DNA from: Adiantum capillus-veneris
Lineage: Eukaryota; Streptophyta; Polypodiopsida; Polypodiales; Pteridaceae
Assembly: GCA_014529385.2 (NCBI GenBank)
Contig: CM043951.1
Location: 111,869,469-111,933,468 of the forward strand
DNA length: 64,000 bases
Direction of reading: 5' to 3'
Under the pieces are notes generated by a model. It ran no database searches. It had not been told where the DNA came from and saw only the letters and a list, made by a program, of their open reading frames with translations. Position numbers and translations under genes: made by a program. This document shows positions 56,351 to 64,000 of this stretch, one piece after another (position 1 is the first letter of the stretch; each line of letters opens with the position of its first letter).

Positions 56351-58751
56351 ACGAAGCGCCTAAACTAGCGTAGACCGCATCACTCGTGTTTGGCAGTATA
56401 GAGTTTTCTAGAGTGCTGTCACAATTTGCCTTCTTAGTGGGAAGTCAGAGAGCGGATCTCTTAACTGAGGGATAGCCAGGGAGCCTGCGTCTTGCCGAGG
56501 TGGTCCACCATGAGGTTGAGGTATGGTTATATTATTTTATTGTGTGTTTAGATTAGGTTTTATGTGTGTTTGGTTGTGACTTATGGTTGTGAAGAACTTG
56601 AAAGAGAAAAAAAAAAATGCAAAAGGTAAGCAGGAGGCTGTGTGCTTGCCAGAAAGCAAAAACAACCATTCAACCATCTAAAGTAGGACTTTAGGTAGTG
56701 TAGGATATCTGATGTTGATCTAGAGCAATTTTGACATGAAAATGTGTTTGAAAACACAAAAGGCGGAATTGTGTTGATTATGGTAAAAGTGCTCTAAAAT
56801 GGTCGTTTGAAAGCCGATTTGAGTGCTTGTTTTTGCATTGGAGACCTTAAGGTAGGGGGAAAACATAGATTTGGTCCAATCCAAAAAAAAAAAACTCTCT
56901 AAAAATTCAAAAAAAAAAAAACTGAAACCAAATCTGCAATTTTCAAAAAAGTTGGACCTCAAGACCTTGTTTTGCATATGCTCTAGAGCTTGTATGTGAA
57001 ATTTCAAAGCATTTGCATCAGTGCTTGAGCATCTAAGTGGGAGTTTGCTTTTTCTGAGTGTAAGGAAGTGAATCGTGAAATGCTTGAATCCAAAGGAAAA
57101 GAAGTCCAAATTGAATGAAACTTTGGGGATAAGATTCTAAGGGCATTGGGAACCAAACTGTCCAAAAACGGAGAAAAAAATACTTTCCAGTGGCTCTCTG
57201 CCTAGTCTATCGCGATAGACTGATGAATTGGAGATAGACTCACAATCAGGAAAAACCCCTCATACCACAGGTAAAACACATCAATACAAGGCTTCTCCCA
57301 AAAATTGAGTGTACTTGGACACCTGCTTGACCACTAAACCTCAAGTCTGGTGTTTAGAGTCAGACTTCAGAGACAAAATTGGGTAAAGGGACTTGACCAA
57401 ATTTCCAAACATTGTGAAACTTGGTATACATGATCTACAGAGGGTAGGGAACACATCTGTGAAGAGAAAATTTGAAAAAAGTGTCATGTTAGCATACTTG
57501 GTGAGTCTATCGCGATAGACTAAGAACCCAGTGATAGAAACAGAATTTTACAAAAACCTCTGTGGCATAGCTTGGAAAGGTGCTATCAAGGACACATAAA
57601 AATTTCAAAGTCATTTGGACATCAGAAAGTGGGTCTAAAGACCATTTGAGAGGATTCATCTTATAGAAAACACCAGATCTGGTCTAACAGACAAAGTAAA
57701 AGTCCAAACCACTTGAAAATTGGTAGGAGGACTAAGGAGAGGTCTTGGAACACAGTGGTATAGTCAAAGTTCAAGTTTGAACTATAAAAGGGGTACTTGC
57801 TGAGTCTATCGCGATAGACTCAAAGCAGGGCCAAAGAAATTGAAATTTTCAAAACCCTGTGGAGCATAGCTTGTTTAGCCTCTCAGGAGGTTACACACAA
57901 AATTTGGTGGATTTTGGACTTTGGGAAGTCATCCTAAGTCTATTTTCTAGTGATCAGATAGACTCAGAATTCTAGAGTTGGAGTTAGAGACCTAAGAAAA
58001 AGTCCAAAACAAATGAAAATTGGTGAGCAAGGTGTACAGAGCATAGGGAACACAGTGGTGAAGAGAAATCTGGAAAATTTTGAAAATTGAAGAATCTGCT
58101 GAGTCTATCGCGATAGACTTAGGAATTCACTGTAGAAAATTCAAAATTCAAATCTGAATTCATATTTGGGTTCAGAAGGCCCATTATACCCTGTACACAA
58201 AGTTTGAGTGCATTTGGACATCTGCAAGGGGTACTTGGTGAGTCTATCGCGATAGACAACTGAGGAAAATTTTTTGAGAAATTTTTTGAAACCAAGTATA
58301 CCACTGGGTTTATCATTGCCTAAGGAGTGCACACACCAATTTTGGGCTCAAAATGACCACTTGCAAAAACATCAGATAGAGCAACTTTCCAAATTACATC
58401 TCACTGTTTTGGTCATAACTTTCACATACGGACTCCGATTCCAAAACGTTTTTTTATCAAAACGTAGCTTGAGAGTAGCACTACAGATCTTAGAGTAAAT
58501 TGACCAAAATGGTTGCCAACGGCAAACATTTTGGTCGTTGGCAACCATTTGGGTCATTTTAGAAAAAAAACGTTGTTTAAGGCCTCAAAATACATCCGGA
58601 AGTCAGGGGTGTTTAAAACCGACAATTTGAGAGAATTGTGAGAAAACGCTCACGGTTTTGGACATAGTTTTGGATTTTCCCTAACCAAAACACTTGAACA
58701 CACTGAGAGAGGTATTACTATAGCAAGCTAGAGCTATTAAGCTTAGAAGTC
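56351..58751 (+). repeat. Leader with ~300-bp repeats, each carrying a 18-bp palindrome
   Basis: No gene. The palindrome AGTCTATCGCGATAGACT occurs at 57204-57221, 57504-57521, 57803-57820 and 58102-58119 (spacings 300, 299 and 299), and with one terminal mismatch at 58241-58258. Between them are matching but diverged blocks: a CTGTGG.GCATAGCTT block, a GAAAATTGGT block and a GGGAACACA.TGGTGAAGAGAAA block. A CTATCGCGACAACG relative lies at 55983 in the LTR. The palindromes are far better conserved than the rest of each unit. Confidence 0.93.
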
Positions 58752-60474
58752 ATGTCTACATCAGACTCAGACTCAGCTTAATTATACAAGCACATGGATT
58801 GCAGGGATAGATGAGCACCCGCCCAGAATAGATCTTCCAAACCTACAATACATAAAGACCAATTTTGTGGAGAGATTTTGGATGTATAACCATGAAGGAC
58901 TATATAGGTATATTAATGGAAATCAATTCAACCTTTACAGTTGCTTAGAGCCTTACCCAGATGAGCTGACAGAGTACAAGCTCTTATATGTCTATACATA
59001 CGAGGTCGACCGACAATGGACATCTTTATTCGTTGACAAGTATGGACGAGAATATAGAGCTGTAGAAAGCACAAATCCGCGAACCAAATTAGAGATGAGT
59101 GGATATTTGGTCAATGAAGGACCTCAGATACATCCACCAAACACAGGAACCTCTAAGAGAATTCCAAAGAGGGGACCACCACCTGGATTTCCTCCTAGAG
59201 CGATAAGGAGAGATGAAACGATACCAGAGAGGAGTATGGTTCCATACTTTGCACCCCAAAGTATAAGACCATCTCAACTAAGAAAATGGGTAAATAGAAA
59301 ATACAATGGCATAGGAGACCCATACGCCCATGTCTTGGCTTTCAAGCAAGTCCTACGAGCAGAACGAGTAGAGGACTTCCACACACAGTATGAGGGTTTT
59401 GGACTTACATTGGAGGACAATGCACAAGCATGGTTTGAACTATTGAACCGGAGAGAGTTCACAACCATTGAGAAAATGTTGGATGAATTTATTGAAGAAT
59501 TCACCAAGAGGGCAATAAAACATAACACCCTTCCTAAGATTCAGGAATTTAAACAAGGAGAAACAGAAACATTGCGACATGCAATACTGCATTTCAAGCA
59601 ATATGTTGCTAGATGTCCTACCCAAGAGTTACCCACGCCAGAACGTCAAATCCTATGCTTCATCAGAGGGCTTGGGAATGAGAATCTCCAAAACGACCTA
59701 TACGTGAAAAGATACCAAACCTTGGAAGATGTGACCAAAGTGGCAGTTGACCTAGTTGACAATTGCAAATTCTATGAAGATGGTCAGAAGAAGATGAATG
59801 ATGCGAGTGAGAAAAAGAAAACCACTGATCTTGAGGATCAAAGAGGGAATCTAGGACAAAGCCAAGTAAATGTTGAGGAGAAAATCATAGAGAATGTGAT
59901 GCAACGCATCAACCGCTCTGACAGAGTACCATCCTATAGAATTCCTCAACGACAAAGGTGCATGGCATGTGGAGGGGACCATCCGACGCAACATTGTCCT
60001 GACTATAGACTTAAGACTCCACCAGGGTTTGAGCATGTTATGTCTCAACCACCTAGATATCATCCTATAGTGGAACAAGTGTTCTCAAGTGAAAGACCCA
60101 TAGCTGGTAGAAATGCATATGTGAGTCATGAGCTTCAAATAGAAAGAAATGCGGTAGATCAGAGGCCACTTCAACGTCAATATCAAGTATTGCCACAACA
60201 ACCAATACGTCCATGTGACAGATGTGGTAGTAGTGATCACTTGATTAAGGATTGTCCACACCATGATATCATGATAAATGTATATTGTAATGAGTGTGCA
60301 ATCACACATATGATTTTGGATTGTCCTAAGAATCCAAGAAAGAAAGGTAAAATGCAACCACATGCTACCTTTCCTTCTACCAGCAAATCAGAGAAAGAAA
60401 GAGCCGCAACAAAAGGAGAGACGAAAACAACAACAGAGCAAGAAACAATTGCAAAAGAACAGGTGCTGAAATAA
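58752..60474 (+). pseudogene. Gypsy gag with three zinc knuckles
   Basis: The likely start is ATG 58752 (MSTSDSDSA), but that frame closes after nine codons. The main frame, one base off, is open from 58747, so one indel is inferred. The frame runs through TWIAGIDEHPPRIDLPNLQY, a Pro-rich segment, the retrotransposon-gag fold (DNAQAWFELLNRREF, then FTKRAIKHNTLPKIQEFKQG), a Lys/Glu-rich hinge and three Cys/His knuckles: CMACGGDHPTQHC, CDRCGSSDHLIKDC and CNECAITHMILDC. TAA at 60472. Gag packages the element RNA. The number and spacing of the knuckles (CX2CX3HX4C and CX2CX4HX4C) are unusual. Confidence 0.85.
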
Positions 60475-61404
60475 CAAGAAGATGAAAGTAAACAAGTTGT
60501 TCCAGTAAACATTGTCATAATAGCACAAGAAAAAGTGCAAGAGCAGAAGCCTACAGATGGAGAGACTAGTAAGAGTTACAAAAGCCATAGAAACTCTAGA
60601 CGAGCAAGAAGGACTAGAATGAAAGCGAGACTAGAAAGGGAAAAAGGGGAAGAAAAGGCTGTTACAGCTAAGTTGGAAACAACTCAAGATCAACAGACAC
60701 AGCAAAGGGAAGTTGAAACCCTTAAACCAATTGAAGCACCCAAGAGTGCTAGTTCAGGAGGATCTGTCCTAGTGGACAAAGTGAATGAGCCTTTAGATGC
60801 GATTTTACAGGCTTATGAGGCTAGATTGGAAAATAGACAGACCTTAGAACAAAGATGGATGACTTATCCTTATCCTGAACTAGAGAAGCAGAGGCTAGAA
60901 ATGTGTAAGTAGCTCATTAAAACTGCTCAAGCATTGCTAGAACCACCTCCACTAGAAGTGAAGGATAGGATAGTCACCCTAGTGCACAAAGACGAGAGAA
61001 TTAAAGTAGTCAAATTGCCTAGAGAAGAGGTAGATCATAGGGAAGAACCACTGCCAAGGTCGCAAGACTCGAGGGTAGTCCAAAATACAACAGATGAATC
61101 AATGAGGGATTTCCCACCCTATGTTCCCATAGTTGAGGAGCAGTGGCCAGAGGAGTTATGGAAGGCTGTCCGAGATGCCCAAAAAAGAGAAGAGGATGCT
61201 GGACCAGCACCATTTCCTGAAATTACATTAGATAGACCACAAATGAGTGTTGATGTGAGGTCATATTATGGTGACGTAGGATTGATAGCCTCCGAAGACA
61301 GTAGACCTGCATCGTTAAGAACTTTGCCACAGTACATGGGAGATTTTGAGGCAAATTCTGAGATTGTGAGAGTTCCATCACAGAGGCTAGGAGGAACAAA
61401 ATAA
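60475..61404 (+). pseudogene. Charged linker between gag and protease
   Basis: Same frame as gag after the TAA, with another TAG at 60910. Lys/Glu/Arg-rich, likely helical (RKARRTRMKARLEREKGE-like composition near 60600), then KLPREEVDHREEPLPRSQ. No domain recognised. It ends at TAA 61402, after which the reading moves to another frame. Confidence 0.6.
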
Positions 61405-61415
61405 TTGGACACAAA

Positions 61416-62093
61416 TTGAATTTGACTTACTTGCTATCCACGCCAGTGAAGTGCACAATTACGTTGGCAGAACTTTTGAAAATCAGGCCAAGTATGTGGA
61501 CGGATATAGGAAAATGCTTGGAAAAATTTGGGATCAAAAGCCTGTTAAGGTTCCAGGAAAAAGAGCTAGATGAGATTGAGAAGCCTAGATCAAATGTAAG
61601 ACCGGTACCTATGAACAAAGTAGGAGAGTACTGTGAAGGAGAAGATGGTAATGCCACTTTGCCTGTCGCGTACAATGGGATTGAAACCAAAGCTATACTT
61701 GATAGCGGAGACGGAATTGCCATAGCAACAAAACGAATATGGGAGAAATGGGGTAGGCCCGCCTTTAGAACAACCAGAATAAAATTAAAGTTAGTGGATG
61801 GGCATGTGGAAAGACCCATGGGATTGCTAGAAGCGATAGTGGTGTCTTCTTGTGGTATAGAGTATGCACATACTTTTGCCATAGTTGACTTTGGCAAGAA
61901 AAATAACTATGAAATCATCCTTGGAAGACCATTCATGAGACAACTCAAGATGGTACAAGATTGGGGTTATGATTATCTATACTTGAGACATGCTCAAACC
62001 ACAACACGTGTAAATATGAGAAATCAGAGTTACCAAGATGTAATAGAACGCCCGTGGAAGATTTTGATTCTGCAACACAAAGTGGATCAATAG
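61416..62093 (+). pseudogene. Retroviral-type aspartic protease (module 1)
   Basis: Frame of 226 codons with the retropepsin pattern: TKAILDSGDGIAIATKRIW (catalytic Asp in DSG), IKLKLVDGHVERPMGLLEA, and the closing EIILGRPFMRQL. It would cut the polyprotein. A frameshift near 62054 moves the reading into the next segment (EDFDSATQSGSIDHSW). Confidence 0.85.
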
Positions 62094-62995
62094 ACCATTC
62101 GTGGATGGGAAAAACGAACGAAATCTGGATGTGTGGAGCATCGGAGTGTAGTGACTTTGGGAGAAATGAGAATTACTTCGAGAGGGTCTTAGAAGATGAT
62201 GCTTACATCAGAGAACCTTTTCCAGAAGAGGCATTAGAACCGCTAGAGTGGACTCATATATTGGCTACTTTGGATGTCTATGTTAATGAGACCACACCAA
62301 CAAAATTTTGCGATGAGAATGGGTATGACATAGTCCCCTACTACATGCTAAGGGTTCTGGGTGAGACAGATGAAGAATCTGAGTATGAGTTCGAAACAGG
62401 GTTATCAGCTATGGGGATAACACAAAACCAGATACCTAGCCGGAATACTGGTCATATAGAAATAGGTGCTCTTTGCGATCAATGTGTGATAACACACTTG
62501 ATTACAAACTGTCCAACTTGAATGCATAGTACAAAGGAGGAGCCGCAAGTCAATGAAGCAAAGTCGCAGGAAGACGGGCTAAGATCCAAAGAAGATGCTT
62601 CAGGTTCAACGCCTACAAACGAGCAATATGAAGACTTGGAATCAATCAAATAAGAGGTGCAGCAAGTGACAGGAAGTTCTGATACTATTGGTGACATTTC
62701 AATAGCTGAAGTCGAGGAAGAAGAGCCTATGACTCTACAGGAACCAAATGCTGATTTTGTCTCTCCAAAAGACATATTAGAGGAAATGGTGGTCAAGCAG
62801 GAGGTAGAACACACAGATGAACTCAGAAGTGTGAACAATGAACAAGAAGACGACAAGGAGTCCAGGCCAAAGATTGCTCGTCACTCAAGAGAACACATGC
62901 AATATAGTACCAAAGACGATAAACTTTTTTCTAAGTGCACAAGACGGAGCCGAGATGAATTTTATGGCAGAAATCGATACAAATTCCATGACTAA
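62054..62995 (+). pseudogene. Linker with a fourth zinc knuckle
   Basis: Acidic region (YVNETTPTKFCDENGYDI) leading to a knuckle CDQCVITHLITNC at about 62480, nearly the same as CNECAITHMILDC at the end of gag. TGA at 62519 and TAA at 62651 interrupt a following Glu/Ser-rich stretch. The near-identical knuckle marks the start of a second, duplicated knuckle-protease module. Confidence 0.7.
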
Positions 62996-63240
62996 TGTCA
63001 TGTCATATGGCATGTGGTTACTTCTAGGTAAGCCAAAGCTTTATGATATTCAGATAAAGGTAAATCTCTCACCTGAAGTGGATGTTATAAGTATGGGGAT
63101 TGCAGAAGCTACTGTCCAACTACACTCACATAATGTCAAAGAAACATTCTTGGTGGTAGATTCTAGACAAATGGGAACACACTTAATTTTTTTCCAAGCC
63201 ATGGGCACAAGTCTTTGAAAACGATCGTGAATCTTTAACA
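62900..63240 (+). pseudogene. Second protease-like domain with altered active site (module 2)
   Basis: Reads AEMNFMAEIDTNSMTNVMSY, then VNLSPEVDVISMGIAEATVQ and KETFLVVDSRQMGTHLI, followed in another frame by PWAQVFENDRESL. It aligns along its length with module 1: IDTNS for LDSGD, MGIAEA for MGLLEA, ETFLVVD for HTFAIVD. The catalytic DSG is DTN here, so it is probably inactive. An eight-T run near 63187 is the likely frameshift site. Confidence 0.65.
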
Positions 63241-63513
63241 ATGGTCATCACGACAAGCTATCAAGTGGCAACAGAGGTCAAGCCTACAACAGTTCAAAGA
63301 TTCTTGGCTATTAAAAAAGGCAAAGCTAAGCCCATTGTCTCTAGCCCAGCCAATGCAAGTGCAAGACAAATCCTCTACATCAAAAGCCAAACCATCACCA
63401 AAACAATGGAAACCCAAGCAAAAAGTCTATCAACCAAAGTTTCCATCACCCGAAAGTCTCCAAAGGAAGTCAATTTAGGTCAACCAAGTGCTAGTATCCA
63501 ACGCATAGATTAA
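63241..63513 (+). pseudogene. Post-protease segment, Lys/Thr-rich
   Basis: Continuation after module 2 (MVITTSYQVATEVKPTTVQ), with no domain recognised. It stops at TAA 63511; the reading then continues one base over. Confidence 0.5.
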
Positions 63514-63514
63514 A

Positions 63515-64000
63515 GTTAATGATCCAATTTGGATACAATCACAGGAACAACCTCAACAAGCAAAGGTAACAGGATGGATCACATCAAGCGAGTCAATTAT
63601 TGCACAAGGCTACAAGAAAGAAAATTCAGATGTTTGGGTCAACAAGCCCAAGATGACAGCCTTGCGATATCCATCCCATGACAACCACTTAGTTAGGAAT
63701 CAGCAAAGTCGTCACCGTCAATCACATAACTCAACGAAGAGAAAGGACAGGTACAGAAAGAAAAAGAGAAGGTCTTCCACTGGACAAACCATACAACAAG
63801 TTTGGGTAATGAAATCAGAATTCTACCCGATTACCCAACAAAGTCAAGTGAAGATCACCTCCAAGCAAGTCCAAAGACTCATTCCAGTCGAGTTACTCGA
63901 ACCACAAGGATTCTATGAGGGTAACTTTCAAATCTGGTTACCTAAGGTAGTAGCTTATCAAGGAATCACCCAGGAAAAGCAAGAAACATCAAGAAATGAA
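63515..64000 (+). CDS. Open polyprotein segment running off the window
   Basis: 162 codons open to the last base (starts VNDPIWIQSQEQPQQ). Contains TGWITSSESIIAQGYKK, an Arg/Lys/His-rich basic stretch near 63730-63770, then QVWVMKSEFYPITQQSQVK. Likely the stretch between protease and reverse transcriptase. No known domain seen. Confidence 0.5.

Larger units (their letters stand above)
55211..64000 (+). mobile_element. Athila/Tat-like Ty3/gypsy retrotransposon, cut by the window edge
   Basis: Proposed 5' LTR 55211-56332, tRNA-Asp primer site 56334-56350, a 2.4-kb leader with palindrome repeats, gag (58752-60474), a charged linker, a protease (61416-62093), a second knuckle and protease-like module (to about 63240) and a further open stretch to 64000. 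The tRNA-Asp primer site and long leader are typical of the Athila/Tat branch. RT, RNase H and integrase are expected beyond the right edge. Frame changes and stops in every segment show decay. Confidence 0.82.

Noticed and set aside
1-64000. A reassigned genetic code in which TAG (and TAA) means glutamine
   Set aside because: TAG replaces CAG in many places, which would fit, but TAG also ends the copia pol frame in all copies and closes the CACTA-1 transposase-24 gene. TGA stops, a TGG-to-TAG change and frameshifts are present too, and land plants use the standard nuclear code. Mutation of methylated CAG explains the pattern better.

Overview
This window looks like nuclear DNA of a land plant with a large, repeat-dominated genome. 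The evidence is plant-type Ty1/copia elements primed by initiator tRNA-Met, En/Spm (CACTA) transposons carrying plant TNP2 and plant transposase-24 genes, a Ty3/gypsy element with a tRNA-Asp primer site, and a captured plant-specific HIPP gene end. I cannot name the species. A non-flowering plant such as a fern is possible but is only a guess. I see no intact single-copy host gene, no rRNA or tRNA gene and no CRISPR array.

Layout. Positions 1-22887 are one old copia element (copia-1) whose 5' LTR lies left of the window. It has been opened twice: a second copia (copia-2, 2250-7741, duplication GGTAT) landed in its integrase region, and a CACTA transposon (CACTA-1, 8897-21723, duplication AAG) landed in its reverse-transcriptase region. 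A third copia (copia-3, 14488-19904, duplication TTCAC) sits inside CACTA-1. CACTA-1 also carries the 3' end of a heavy-metal-associated isoprenylated protein (HIPP) gene. Positions 22923-31822 are a second CACTA element (CACTA-2, duplication TTA). Its two genes diverge from a 1.4-kb array of the palindrome CACACACTAATTAGTGTGTG.

From 31826 to 44700 the DNA is a graveyard. It holds the end of an old LTR with a tRNA-Asp-like primer site, its leader, a broken CstF64-like RRM gene, a 5'-truncated LINE with a 16-bp target duplication, a decayed copia (copia-4) and a minus-strand gypsy fragment (integrase and RNase H).

Positions 44706-55191 hold two converging decayed genes that may form one large DNA transposon. 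The plus-strand gene has a coiled coil, acidic repeats and an FCP1/NIF-like domain. The minus-strand gene is an intron-containing DDE-type transposase of a family I cannot name. Both have a roughly 1-kb intron packed with GTGCTA..TAGCAC hairpins. Positions 55211 to the right edge are an Athila/Tat-like gypsy element. It has a proposed 1.1-kb LTR, a tRNA-Asp primer site, a leader with about 300-bp repeats each carrying AGTCTATCGCGATAGACT, a gag, and two protease-like modules. Its RT lies beyond the window.

Recurring themes are that almost every coding region is broken by TAG codons where a sister copy has CAG, and that each large element carries its own private set of palindromic or subterminal repeats.
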